Assembly (NCBI RefSeq): GCF_020251205.1
Contig: NZ_JAIWYX010000004.1
Coordinates: forward strand, 124,001-188,000
DNA length: 64,000 nucleotides
Reading direction: 5' to 3'
Source: Arthrobacter sp. M4
GTDB taxonomy: Bacteria; Actinomycetota; Actinomycetes; Actinomycetales; Micrococcaceae
Of the stretch, positions 1-7,834 are shown in pieces (positions within the stretch are counted from its first letter, which is position 1; each line of letters begins with the position of its first letter). Both the position numbers and the translations under genes were made by a program. The notes below the pieces were generated by a model. It was not told the origin of the DNA, did no database searches, and was given only the letters and a program-made list of their open reading frames with translations.

Positions 1-35
1 AACCACCACCACGAAACGTAAGGTCTCTCAGAACC

Positions 36-296
36 ATGTTGAACGCAGCCACCACCACCCGACCCACCAACCGCCGTGCAGCCGAATACCCCAGTGTTCT
101 CCTGCACTACGTCCGCAAGTCCAACATCACGGAATCAGCCGTTCTCGGAACCGACATGCACGCACTCTGCGGTTTCACGTGGACAGCCGACAAAACCAAT
201 TACGCTGCAACCGCGAATCCGGGCCGATCCAAAGGCGTGATCTGCCCAATGTGCGCCGACATGTTCGCCAACCTTCCCGTAGGAGGCGGCGAATGA
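36..296 (+). CDS. small zinc-ribbon protein, DUF3039-like
   Basis: 86 residues. The second half has the pattern H42-A-L-C45-G, then W49, then C70-P-M-C73, which resembles the actinobacterial DUF3039 family (ALCG...W...CPxC) and should bind one zinc. No enzymatic motif is visible, and the role is unknown; small zinc ribbons of this kind are common in actinophage early regions. It is the first gene of the element visible here. Its stop codon overlaps the start of the next gene (ATGA), so the two are translationally coupled. The family assignment rests on the Cys/His spacing read by eye. Confidence 0.6.
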   Translation: MLNAATTTRPTNRRAAEYPSVLLHYVRKSNITESAVLGTDMHALCGFTWTADKTNYAATANPGRSKGVICPMCADMFANLPVGGGE

Positions 297-568
297 GTGT
301 CCGTCCCGTTCTCGAAATCGACCTCCGGCAGTACGTCACCCCTGGGGACAGCACCCCCAACTACCCGGCATTGATCCGCAAACTCTCAGGCACGCAATTG
401 CCCGGAGGAACAGTGATCAACCTCAGAGTCCACAACTTCCCAGTGTTTGAGGAAAACCTGTCATGGGTCCGCCCGGACTTCCACATCCAGCCGACTGGGC
501 CTAGCTGGGAGAACAACTTCGAATGGGCGCAAGCCCTGTACCGCATCCAACAAGCCGAGGCTGCGTGA
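293..568 (+). CDS. hypothetical phage-element protein
   Basis: 91 residues, not recognised. The start is the ATG overlapping the upstream stop (ATGA), preceded by a good ribosome site (AGGAGG); an in-frame start at 179 would run through the upstream gene and is rejected. The protein is soluble, with several Trp and Pro residues and no membrane segment or Cys pair. It sits between the zinc-ribbon gene and the ATPase in a compact same-strand cluster, so it probably belongs to the replication/early module. No function is assigned. Confidence 0.6.
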   Translation: MSVRPVLEIDLRQYVTPGDSTPNYPALIRKLSGTQLPGGTVINLRVHNFPVFEENLSWVRPDFHIQPTGPSWENNFEWAQALYRIQQAEAA

Positions 569-598
569 CAGCAGCCACCCGAACCGCCCTGCGTGTAG

Positions 599-1711
599 AT
601 GAGCGCACACGCAGGGCACAACCCCTTGAACAAACACCACGCAGCCAAGGACAAGAACTTGACCGAATCCAAGCTCGCCCCCTCCGTCACAGCCGACTGG
701 CTTCTCTCCCAGTACTTCCCGCCCGTCAACTACGTCATTGATGGAATCATCCCCGAGGGCCTGACTCTCGTAGTCGCCCCACCAAAATTCGGCAAATCAT
801 GGTTCGTTCTGGACCTCGCCGTGAACACCAGCAACGGAACACCAGCCCTCGGTTGTGTCCCCACCAAAGCCGCCCCTGTTCTATACCTCGCCTTGGAAGA
901 CGGGCTACGCAGGCTACAAGGCCGACTCCGCACCCTCGGCGTCACCCATGCAAGCAACCGCCTCTCTTTCCTCACCCAAGTACCCCGCGGTGACATGCTC
1001 GCAACCATCCAGGAGTACATGGATCTGCATCAGGGCAAGAATCCCGTGGTCATCCTCGACACTCTCGGCAAGGCAATGCCCCCGGCCATCGGTGGGGAAA
1101 CGCAGTATGACCGCGACTACCGGGTAGTGGGTGCCCTGAAACGGCTTGCTGACGACAACCCCGGCTCAGCGGTGATCCTTGTCCATCACACCCGCAAGAT
1201 GGAGTCCTCGGACTTCCTTGACGCTGTTAGCGGCACACAGGGCATTGCCGGTGCTGCGGACACGATCCTCGTCTTCAAGCGCTCCCGCCTGGATAAGCAG
1301 GCAAGCCTCCTAGTCACCAGCCGTGACGCAGCCGAAGGCGAGTACCTGCTGGACCAGCCAGACACGGGCAAATGGGTACTCGCAGGCGGATCCCGCACAG
1401 AAGCAGCGAACGCCGCAGCCGCAGCCAAGAACACTGAGGACGTTGGCGACAGGATGGCGGAAGTCATTGCCCTGATAGGCAGGTACCCCGAGGGAATACG
1501 GGCCAAGGACGTTGCGACATTGCTCCACTTGGACGACGGACAGGCAAGGGTGTACCTGCGAAGGGCTTTTGAAGCAGGCCGCATCGAGTGCCCCAAACGT
1601 GGCCTGTATACCCCTGTTACATCTGTTACGAGTGTTACTTCCGACCCTGAATTATTCGAGAACGTAACACAAGAAACACATGTAACACCCCTATCTGGGG
1701 AGGCCGCATGA
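599..1711 (+). CDS. RepA-like AAA ATPase (AAA_25) with C-terminal winged helix
   Basis: 370 residues. A RecA/DnaB-fold ATPase of the kind found in phage and plasmid replication modules (RepA, AAA_25). Walker A is A60-P-P-K-F-G-K-S67, with Ala in place of the usual first Gly. Walker B is the hydrophobic strand ending in LD at about 150-154. A VHHTRK strand (about 195-200) and SGTQGIAGAADTIL (211-224) match the conserved sensor region of the family. Residues about 285-350 look like a winged helix. The likely role is a replicative helicase or initiator ATPase for the element. The next gene overlaps its stop (ATGA). This is the strongest evidence that the element replicates autonomously or after induction. 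Confidence 0.8.
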   Translation: MSAHAGHNPLNKHHAAKDKNLTESKLAPSVTADWLLSQYFPPVNYVIDGIIPEGLTLVVAPPKFGKSWFVLDLAVNTSNGTPALGCVPTKAAPVLYLALEDGLRRLQGRLRTLGVTHASNRLSFLTQVPRGDMLATIQEYMDLHQGKNPVVILDTLGKAMPPAIGGETQYDRDYRVVGALKRLADDNPGSAVILVHHTRKMESSDFLDAVSGTQGIAGAADTILVFKRSRLDKQASLLVTSRDAAEGEYLLDQPDTGKWVLAGGSRTEAANAAAAAKNTEDVGDRMAEVIALIGRYPEGIRAKDVATLLHLDDGQARVYLRRAFEAGRIECPKRGLYTPVTSVTSVTSDPELFENVTQETHVTPLSGEAA

Positions 1712-1911
1712 CTGACGCCGAGCTGGCCGAGTACTGGAAGTTCCAAACCATCTATTGGCGGAACCTCGCGCTCACCTACCATCAGGCGCTCTTGGCAACT
1801 AAGAACCGTCCCGAACGTCATCACGGGCACACCACATTGCACCGTGATCCCACAGGCACCAAAGCCGTCAACAACGTCACACGCGAACGCCGGAACAAGA
1901 AGGACTCCTAG
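1708..1911 (+). CDS. hypothetical small protein
   Basis: 67 residues, not recognised. It starts on an ATGA overlap with the ATPase gene. The N-terminal half is acidic and aromatic with a predicted helix; the C-terminal half is rich in Arg, Lys and His and could contact nucleic acid. Position and coupling imply co-expression with the ATPase. Nothing supports a specific function. Confidence 0.55.
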   Translation: MTDAELAEYWKFQTIYWRNLALTYHQALLATKNRPERHHGHTTLHRDPTGTKAVNNVTRERRNKKDS

Positions 1912-1913
1912 CA

Positions 1914-2087
1914 ATGGCTTACGACTACTCAGAGAAACAGATTGAAGTCTGGGACTGGCCAGCACAGGCCACCACTTGGCGGCTCAAGGCCGAACATGCC
2001 AAGCAGGAAGCCGGCTACTGGATGCGCAAGGCCATGGCGCTACAGGCCCAGCTAGACATGTACCAGCAGAGGGAGGAAGCCGCATGA
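1914..2087 (+). CDS. hypothetical small helical protein (57 aa)
   Basis: 57 residues, read directly from the sequence: ATG at 1914, two bases after the previous stop, to TGA at 2085-2087. It begins MAYDYSEKQIEVWDWPAQ and continues as a charged amphipathic helix. The downstream gene overlaps it by ATGA, and the tight packing on both sides is the main reason to accept such a short gene. Function unknown. Confidence 0.55.
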   Translation: MAYDYSEKQIEVWDWPAQATTWRLKAEHAKQEAGYWMRKAMALQAQLDMYQQREEAA

Positions 2088-2284
2088 CACATCCATTCTT
2101 CTCAGATCCTTCCGTGGCCAGTCTGCTTACTCCTGACGTTGTTGCCTTCTTGCTGGCCAACCAGCCGCCCGAGGATTCCTCACCCGAGTTCAGGGCAGGC
2201 TACTGGGCAGGCAAGGCAGCCATAGCACACCTGGAAACACTCGAACTAAGGCAGCGGATCCGCGAACTAGAGGCAGACGCATGA
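2084..2284 (+). CDS. hypothetical small protein
   Basis: 66 residues, starting at the ATG that overlaps the upstream stop; AGGGAGGA lies just upstream. An in-frame start at 1976 exists but runs through the 57-residue gene. The C-terminal third (roughly AAIAHLETLELRQRIRELEA) is a strong coiled-coil candidate, so it may oligomerise. It overlaps the next gene by ATGA. Function unknown. Confidence 0.55.
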   Translation: MTHPFFSDPSVASLLTPDVVAFLLANQPPEDSSPEFRAGYWAGKAAIAHLETLELRQRIRELEADA

Positions 2285-2508
2285 ATTTCAACCGCCCATT
2301 CACCACAAGCCCAGACAGGTACTGGGAGAACGTCGAAGGCTCCTTCCGGACATACGCCAAAGCGGCAGTAATCCAACACTCAGACGGAACCCCATTACCT
2401 GGCGTGGCGGTATTCCGCGACAAAGCACTACTTGGCATCCTCACCACCGAAGATGCCCTTCGCCTATCCAACGAACTCGTAGACGCAACAGAAAGGACAC
2501 CCAGCTAA
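2281..2508 (+). CDS. hypothetical small protein
   Basis: 75 residues, ATGA-coupled to the gene before it and TAATG-coupled to the gene after. The sequence is mixed alpha/beta with no motif I recognise. It ends in a helix (TTEDALRLSNELVDA) that looks like a folded-domain terminus rather than a random reading frame. Part of the small-gene run of the element. Function unknown. Confidence 0.5.
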   Translation: MNFNRPFTTSPDRYWENVEGSFRTYAKAAVIQHSDGTPLPGVAVFRDKALLGILTTEDALRLSNELVDATERTPS

Positions 2509-2708
2509 TGGACTGCAAATGCACCGAAGTAAAACGCATGGTCATGTGCGAGCTGGGGCGCGGCAACGGCCCCTGCCTCAGCGCACCGGACACACCGCAA
2601 CCCACCAACACGTCAGAACCCCCACTACTCGGTTCTGACGCCCTCATCAAAACCCTGGCGACAGCACTCGGCGGGGCCAGCGTAGTAACCAACATCGAAG
2701 GAAACTAA
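2508..2708 (+). CDS. hypothetical small cysteine-containing protein
   Basis: 66 residues, starting on a TAATG overlap. Four Cys lie in the first 23 residues (C3, C5, C14, C23), a possible single zinc site, followed by a Pro/Thr-rich linker and a short helix. It ends five bases before the next start codon. Function unknown; kept because of translational coupling on both sides. Confidence 0.5.
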   Translation: MDCKCTEVKRMVMCELGRGNGPCLSAPDTPQPTNTSEPPLLGSDALIKTLATALGGASVVTNIEGN

Positions 2709-2713
2709 CCACC

Positions 2714-3505
2714 ATGTTCCATGAAATCCGCAACGTCTCCCGCACCTTCAACAACCTCGGCGTCAACCTCCCCGCTGAATCCGCGAACGCCCTCGAATTG
2801 GCCGACGCCATCCTTGAGAGCACCACGGAATCAGCCGGCGCGGCCCTCAACCAGTCCATCATCGACGGCGAAACCACCATCAAGAACATCGCTGACAAGC
2901 TCCGCGAAACAGCCCTCGCCATGCTCATAGCCGAACGCATCCCACAGGCCGCGCACGCCACACAGGACGCCGTAAACCGCGCGTTCTTCGCAGGGATCCG
3001 CAACAACGCTGACGACCTCGTAAAAGCCCTCAGAACGCCGTTCGACAAGGCTGCGGCAACCATCACACAAGCAGGTCGACACTTCGCACCAAACGCCAAC
3101 CCTGGCACTGTCCTCGCAGCAGGCGCGGACGCAGCCAAGGCATGGGAGAACCTCGACGCCGCACGGAACACCATGATCCAGATCCGCAACGCACGCACCA
3201 TGATTGCCGACGCGGAACGCGACAACATCCCCAAGTACCTGCACTACATCGAACCAACCAACGACCTCGCACGAATCAACCATGCCGAAGCCCTGTTCCA
3301 ATCCATGGGCGACCCGTTCCACCAGCTCACCTACGCTGGCCACAAGCTGCGACTCAACACCGCAGCAGAAGCCAAGGCGATGCTTACCAAAGCCACAAGC
3401 GCAGCACATGGAGCAGCACAAAAGGCCGAGGACGCAGCACGCGCCGCACGCATCGCAGATCCACACTCAGAGGTCAACATCCGCAAGGCACTCGCAAGCG
3501 CCTAG
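2714..3505 (+). CDS. hypothetical alpha-helical protein of the phage element
   Basis: 263 residues, not recognised. Nearly the whole protein is Ala-, Glu-, Asp- and Lys-rich helix with few aromatic residues and no membrane segment or signal peptide. The C-terminal 60 residues (AEAKAMLTKATSAAHGAAQKAEDAARAAR) would form a long coiled coil. It is the last gene before a strong hairpin and therefore closes the first operon. A structural, scaffold-like or DNA-organising role would fit the composition, but nothing in the sequence proves it. Confidence 0.55.
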   Translation: MFHEIRNVSRTFNNLGVNLPAESANALELADAILESTTESAGAALNQSIIDGETTIKNIADKLRETALAMLIAERIPQAAHATQDAVNRAFFAGIRNNADDLVKALRTPFDKAAATITQAGRHFAPNANPGTVLAAGADAAKAWENLDAARNTMIQIRNARTMIADAERDNIPKYLHYIEPTNDLARINHAEALFQSMGDPFHQLTYAGHKLRLNTAAEAKAMLTKATSAAHGAAQKAEDAARAARIADPHSEVNIRKALASA

Positions 3506-3516
3506 CCACAAAGACC

Positions 3517-3556
3517 GCTGGCCTCCCTCACCTAACAGTCTCCGAGGGAGGCCAGC
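3517..3556 (+). terminator. hairpin terminator after the early operon of the element
   Basis: A perfect 13-bp inverted repeat (3517-3529 with 3544-3556) with a 14-base loop, 12 bases after the preceding stop. There is no T tract, so it may be Rho-independent but weak, or an RNA processing site. It separates the replication-type genes from the terminase gene. Confidence 0.7.
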
Positions 3557-3660
3557 ACCCCCCACCGGGGTACACCAAAGGGGCAAGGCGACCTAGACCG
3601 CCGGTGAGGGCGCTCGGGTGTTTGCAAAGCAGTTAGACCCAACAGGAAGGAGGCCGGCAG

Positions 3661-4026
3661 GTGCCTGGCCCGAAAGCTAATCCGATGAAGCCGAACTCTC
3701 GGCATCGCAGTCCTGGCGCTAGATCCGGGCTGATTGAGCTGCCCGCTGAGGGCTGTGATTTGCCCGTACCGACGCTGCCGAAATCGGGAAATTGGTCCAC
3801 GGAAGATAAGAAATTGTGGCGAAATCTCTGGAAATCACCGCAGGCGAACGAGTGGGACGACAGTTTTATCCCTGCTGTGGCCGCTTATGTGTGTCATGCC
3901 AGGGCTGTTTATGAGGGTACGGCGAGTGCTTGGCAGGCGCAGGAGATGCGGCATCTTGGAGGGCAGCTTGGTCTTACTCCTGCCGGGATGTTGGCGCTCG
4001 GTTGGGTGATCCGGCATGAGCAGTAG
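3661..4026 (+). CDS. phage terminase small subunit, P27-like
   Basis: 121 residues, GTG start with AGGAAGGAGG upstream. It resembles the small terminases of actinophages (P27-type): a Lys/Pro-rich basic N-terminus, an LPAEGC segment, then W-x3-LW-x-SPQAxxWDDS followed by a helical domain ending LGLTPAGMLALGWVI. Small terminases recognise the packaging site and recruit the large subunit. No large terminase follows: the next genes are an 83-residue ORF and a tape measure gene. In phage satellites a lone small terminase is used to redirect a helper's packaging motor to satellite DNA, and that is the inference here. Confidence 0.7.
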   Translation: MPGPKANPMKPNSRHRSPGARSGLIELPAEGCDLPVPTLPKSGNWSTEDKKLWRNLWKSPQANEWDDSFIPAVAAYVCHARAVYEGTASAWQAQEMRHLGGQLGLTPAGMLALGWVIRHEQ

Positions 4027-4267
4027 GCGTCTGGCTAGACGTAATGCCATTGCTCCTGTCATTCCAATTTCGGAGGATCCGAACAGGGTTGTCCAACGGC
4101 AAATTGATTCCCCGAGAGGGCCAGTGAGGGGCTGGTTTAGAGGCGGCGTGTGTTACCGGGTCCGGATAGCAGGCGTCACTTACGGATGGGGCGAGGGGCC
4201 TGACGTGTGGGCCGCTGTGCTGGATGGAAGCTTCCGGCCAATCGACTTCGGCAAGCACAACAAATAA
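4016..4267 (+). CDS. hypothetical small protein downstream of the small terminase
   Basis: 83 residues, starting inside the last codons of the terminase gene (11-base overlap, other frame). The N-terminus is Arg-rich and the rest is beta-like, with aromatic GWFRGGVCYRVRIAGVTYGWG and a final FRPIDFGK. No family recognised. It lies between the small terminase and a perfect terminator, so it is co-transcribed with the terminase and may work with it. Confidence 0.5.
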   Translation: MSSRRLARRNAIAPVIPISEDPNRVVQRQIDSPRGPVRGWFRGGVCYRVRIAGVTYGWGEGPDVWAAVLDGSFRPIDFGKHNK

Positions 4268-4292
4268 CCGAATAGCGAGACCTTATGTTGTT

Positions 4293-4315
4293 GCCCGCTT
4301 ATGGCGGGCTTTTTT
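4293..4315 (+). terminator. Rho-independent terminator between terminase unit and tape measure gene
   Basis: GCCCGC/GCGGGC stem with a 5-base loop followed by six T. It lies 26 bases after the stop of the 83-residue ORF and only about 28 bases before the tape measure start. An ATG at 4301 is inside this hairpin, so the longer tape measure reading frame is not the real one. Confidence 0.85.
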
Positions 4316-4342
4316 GTACCCAGAATCAGGAAGTTGGTAGTC

Positions 4343-7300
4343 ATGGCAGACCGCCGTGTGAAAGTGATCTTCAGTGCGGAGATCCAAAATTTTAAGAAGG
4401 CTATGGAGGAAGCCGCTCAGGCTACTCAGAAGACGAAGAAATCCTCTGAGGAATCGTCTCAGGCCGCTGACACTTATCTTGGGAAGCTTGTCCAGTCGGC
4501 TACCAAGAATAAAGAGGCTTGGGAGCGGACTGGCGCGGTCATTGCCGGTGTTGGCGCGATCACGGTTGCTGGCGTCGGGCTGGCGGTCAAGTCATTCGCT
4601 GACTTCGACAAGCAAATGTCCTCGGTGCAGGCATCCACGCATGAGACCAGCGGGAACATGGAGCAACTGCGCGAAGCCGCGATGAAGGCCGGTGCTGATA
4701 CGGCGTTCTCCGCTACAGAGGCAGCGCAGGGTATTGAGGAACTAGCCAAGGCTGGCGTGTCCACGAAGGACATCCTCGCAGGCGGCTTGCAAGGTTCCCT
4801 CGACCTTGCCGCGGCTGGTGGTTTGGGTGTTGCTGAGTCGGCTGAGATTGCTGCGTCAGCTTTGACTCAGTTCAAGCTATCCGGTGACAAGATCCCGCAC
4901 TTGGCTGACTTGCTGGCGGCTGGTGCTGGTAAGGCTCAGGGTTCCGTGCAGGATCTTGGGATGGCGTTGAATCAGTCGGGTCTTGTGGCGGCGTCCACGG
5001 GTTTGACGATTGAGGAAACGACTGGTTCCCTGGCGGCGTTTGCTTCTGCCGGTTTGACTGGCTCGGACGCTGGCACGTCTTTCAAGACGATGCTCATGTC
5101 ATTGAACCCGAACAGCGCCGCGGCTGCGTCCAAGATGCACGAACTCGGCATCAGCGCTTATGACGCGCAGGGCAATTTCGTTGGCATGACGAAGTTCGCT
5201 GGGATCCTGCAAAACAGCCTCAAGAACCTGTCAGATGAGCAGCGTAACGCAGCTCTGAAAACGATCTTTGGTTCCGATGCCGTGCGTGCCGCGAATGTCC
5301 TGTATGAGCAGGGCGCTGAGGGCATCCAGAAGTGGACTGACGCAGTGAATGATGCAGGCTATGCGTCAGATACGGCACGGATCATGCAGGATAACCTCGC
5401 CGGGGATATTGAGAAGCTTGGCGGGTCCATCGATACGGTGTTCCTCAAGTCGGGTTCCGGCGCGAATGACTTCCTGCGCGGCTTGGCTCAGAGCGCTGAG
5501 GATGTTGTTGACTGGATCGGCAAGATCCCGGCCCCGATCCTCAATGCTGGTGCCGCGATTGGCGGCATTGTCGGTGTTGCTGCTCTGGGTACTGGCGCGT
5601 TTCTGAACTTGACTCCAAAGGTTCTCGAATCTATGGAGGCGTTCAACAAGCTTGCGCCTGCTGGGTCTAGGGCGCGTGGGGCGCTTGTTGGAGTTGGCAA
5701 GGCCGCTGCGGGGGCTATGACTATAGCGACTTTGGCAGTTGTCCTCGGAAAAATGGCCGAGGCGGACTACATGTCAAAGATCGATACGGGCATGGGTCGT
5801 GTCGCGAATGTCCTTTCGGATGTTTCGCATAACGTGCCCGGCGCTAATGCGGCGCTAGATACCTTGTTCAAGAACAAAGAGGGCAAGGATCTTATCAATG
5901 ACGTAAACAGCCTTGATTCCGCGTTGAAACGGACTTTCCATCCTGACGCTGGACGTCAGTTCAACGACTGGGGCGAGAACCTGGCCAACATGTTTACCGG
6001 GCTTGAGGGATCCTCCCATATCCTTGCCGGGGCATTTGATCGCATCGACAAGCAGATGGCGACACTGGTTAGCAGCGGTAGTGCTGATAGTGCGAAGAAG
6101 ATTTTCGAAACGATCAAGACTGCCGCGGAAAAGCAGGGCATCGGCATTGATGAGCTGAAGAAGAAGTTCCCCGAGTACGCAGACGCGCTCCAAGGCGCTG
6201 AGGCTGATTCGAAGAAAGCCGCTGAGTCTGGAGATAAGGTGGCCGGCTCAATCGAGGGCGTGGGCACTGCCGCGTCCGGATCAAAGGCTTCCGCTGAGGA
6301 TATAGCCAAAGCCCTTGAGGATGTTGGACTTGCCGCGGACGGCTCCGTTACGGATATCGACAAGTTCACGCAGTCACTATTCAACGCTGGCCTGCTGAAT
6401 CTGTCTGCCTCTGACGCGGCGATCCGATACCAAGACGCCATCGACAAGATGACCGAATCGGTCGCGAAGAATGGCACGTCACTTGATCTAAACACGGAGC
6501 AGGGCAGGGCTAACCAGGCCGCTTTCAACGACCTCGCAAAGGCTGGGATTACTGCCGCCGAGGCGCATGCCAAGGAAACCCTCGCTAGTCAGGGCTCAGC
6601 AGCGGCGCAGGCGGATCTTCAAAGTTCGCTTCGAACCAGCTATGACGACCTCGTTGCAGCAGCAGGTCAGCTTGGAATCACGGGTGATGCAGCGGACACG
6701 ATGGCACGTAAGGCTCTCGGCATTCCCAAGAATGTCAATATTGACGCTTGGATCGCTGACCATGCGACACAAACCCTCGATGGAATCAAGGCAAAGGCTG
6801 ACAATCTTGATGGCCGGGTTGTCAAGACGAAGGTCGAGACTCTTATCGAGACGATTGACAGGCATGTTCAAGAGTCTGAATACCGTGGGGATCCGCAGCT
6901 TGCTGGGTTGCCGCGCGGTTTCACTGGTGGCCGTGTCCGGTCGCTTATTGGGTTCGCTGACGGTGGCATCGTTCCTGGTGTAGCGCCGGCTGACCCAACA
7001 TCTGACAACGTTTTGGCGATGGTCAGTGGGCAGCCTCTCATGGTGCGCTCTGGTGAGTGGATCATCAACGAGTCTAGCTCGCGCAGGTATGACCGGGAGT
7101 TGGCGGCAATCAATGCGGGCCAGTTCCCGAAGCTTCCAGGCTATGCGGTGGGTGGACGTGCTGGCCGTGAGTACTCGGCTCAGTCGCTTGGCTGGGCTCC
7201 AAACAGCCCTTCCAGAGGTGTTGGAGACGTGACCGTGTATGTAACCAATCCGTTCACGGGCGAAGAGGTACAGGCAGTGGTTCGAGCGGTGGCTTCAAAC

Positions 7301-7357
7301 GAGGTCGCAGCAGGCATGAACCACGTGGCCACCATTGCGGGCGGGCGCTCCCGCTGA
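4343..7357 (+). CDS. phage tail tape measure protein, TP901-like
   Basis: 1004 residues. The start chosen is ATG 4343 (CAGGAAG upstream), because the in-frame ATG at 4301 lies in a terminator. Architecture: helical N-terminus with a Lys/Ser/Glu-rich coiled coil; a hydrophobic Gly/Ala segment; the TP901-type core (FDKQMSSVQASTHETSGNMEQLR onward, about residues 88-330); a second Gly/Ala hydrophobic segment (about 400-470); long Ala-rich helices; and a C-terminus with GFADGGIVPG and GYAVGG repeats, all typical of siphophage tape measures. These proteins set tail length and take part in DNA ejection. No other tail gene is present, and the gene sits alone between two terminators, so it is probably transcribed separately. 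Nothing suggests truncation. Confidence 0.85.
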   Translation: MADRRVKVIFSAEIQNFKKAMEEAAQATQKTKKSSEESSQAADTYLGKLVQSATKNKEAWERTGAVIAGVGAITVAGVGLAVKSFADFDKQMSSVQASTHETSGNMEQLREAAMKAGADTAFSATEAAQGIEELAKAGVSTKDILAGGLQGSLDLAAAGGLGVAESAEIAASALTQFKLSGDKIPHLADLLAAGAGKAQGSVQDLGMALNQSGLVAASTGLTIEETTGSLAAFASAGLTGSDAGTSFKTMLMSLNPNSAAAASKMHELGISAYDAQGNFVGMTKFAGILQNSLKNLSDEQRNAALKTIFGSDAVRAANVLYEQGAEGIQKWTDAVNDAGYASDTARIMQDNLAGDIEKLGGSIDTVFLKSGSGANDFLRGLAQSAEDVVDWIGKIPAPILNAGAAIGGIVGVAALGTGAFLNLTPKVLESMEAFNKLAPAGSRARGALVGVGKAAAGAMTIATLAVVLGKMAEADYMSKIDTGMGRVANVLSDVSHNVPGANAALDTLFKNKEGKDLINDVNSLDSALKRTFHPDAGRQFNDWGENLANMFTGLEGSSHILAGAFDRIDKQMATLVSSGSADSAKKIFETIKTAAEKQGIGIDELKKKFPEYADALQGAEADSKKAAESGDKVAGSIEGVGTAASGSKASAEDIAKALEDVGLAADGSVTDIDKFTQSLFNAGLLNLSASDAAIRYQDAIDKMTESVAKNGTSLDLNTEQGRANQAAFNDLAKAGITAAEAHAKETLASQGSAAAQADLQSSLRTSYDDLVAAAGQLGITGDAADTMARKALGIPKNVNIDAWIADHATQTLDGIKAKADNLDGRVVKTKVETLIETIDRHVQESEYRGDPQLAGLPRGFTGGRVRSLIGFADGGIVPGVAPADPTSDNVLAMVSGQPLMVRSGEWIINESSSRRYDRELAAINAGQFPKLPGYAVGGRAGREYSAQSLGWAPNSPSRGVGDVTVYVTNPFTGEEVQAVVRAVASNEVAAGMNHVATIAGGRSR

Positions 7358-7363
7358 ACTAGT

Positions 7364-7403
7364 GAGCCCCGAGTATGAAGATTCCAACATACTCGGGGGG
7401 CTC
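7364..7403 (+). terminator. terminator hairpin after the tape measure gene
   Basis: Arms 7364-7377 and 7388-7403 pair over 14 positions with a two-G bulge and a 10-base loop, beginning six bases after the tape measure stop. Confidence 0.75.
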
Positions 7404-7522
7404 ATGCTTTCCTATCGGGATTCGGGGCTTGTGATCTTTGCATGATCATATGATCACTATTGTTGCGCATATGCTCATAGTGATACCATCTTCTTAGTCT
7501 TACGTGGTGGTTCGACTGAGCA

Positions 7523-7560
7523 AATAGGAGTCCGCGCTGTGGTGGTTGCGGACTCCTATT
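7523..7560. repeat. perfect 13-bp inverted repeat near element end
   Basis: Arms 7523-7535 and 7548-7560 are perfectly complementary with a 12-base loop. The stem contains AGTCCGC, the same core found in the three direct repeats just downstream. It may be a terminator, or part of a protein-binding array (integrase arm sites or replication origin). Confidence 0.6.
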
Positions 7561-7581
7561 GCTTTGCTGTGACATGGCCCA

Positions 7582-7610
7582 GTCCGCAACTAGTCCGCAA
7601 GAGGTCCGCA
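7582..7610 (+). repeat. three 11-bp-phased GTCCGCA repeats (iteron-like)
   Basis: GTCCGCA occurs at 7582, 7593 and 7604, exactly one helical turn apart, so a bound protein would be stacked on one face of the DNA. The same core is in the adjacent hairpin at 7529-7535. Phased arrays like this are typical of initiator- or integrase-binding sites. Which of the two applies cannot be told from sequence alone. Confidence 0.55.
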
Positions 7611-7791
7611 AAAGGCCAGTTTTTGCCCATCGACCTCAACCACAAGAACCGCGGAATCTAGCGGATTTCAACACCGGTCAACATCACCCAACCAGCGGAC
7701 CCCAGTTCGTCAACTTCCGCAGCTAAGCAGGAGCAGACGGCCAGTTTTTGGCACCCCCTCCTACTTGAAGTCGCCCTAAGCGAAGGCCCAA

Positions 7792-7834
7792 ACGACGGCC
7801 CGGTCACCGCCACCCCAGGTGACCGGGCCGTCGT
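7792..7834. terminator. strong hairpin, probable chromosomal terminator
   Basis: Perfect 17-bp stem (7792-7808 with 7818-7834) and 9-base loop, without a clear T tract. It lies between the phage element and the efe promoter. It may be the terminator of the host gene or RNA at whose 3' end the element inserted; that host gene is outside the window. Confidence 0.6.

Noticed and set aside
4301..4342. Longer tape measure start at ATG 4301
   Set aside because: This ATG is in the loop and stem of a Rho-independent terminator; ATG 4343 has a ribosome site.
7500..7530. tRNA 3' fragment (T-loop-like GGTTCGACT) as attachment site
   Set aside because: The flanking bases do not form a T-stem and no acceptor end follows.
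7614..7750. 12-bp direct repeat as attL/attR pair
   Set aside because: The copies are only 125 bases apart, at one end of the element, so they cannot be the two ends. Kept only as part of the junction cluster.
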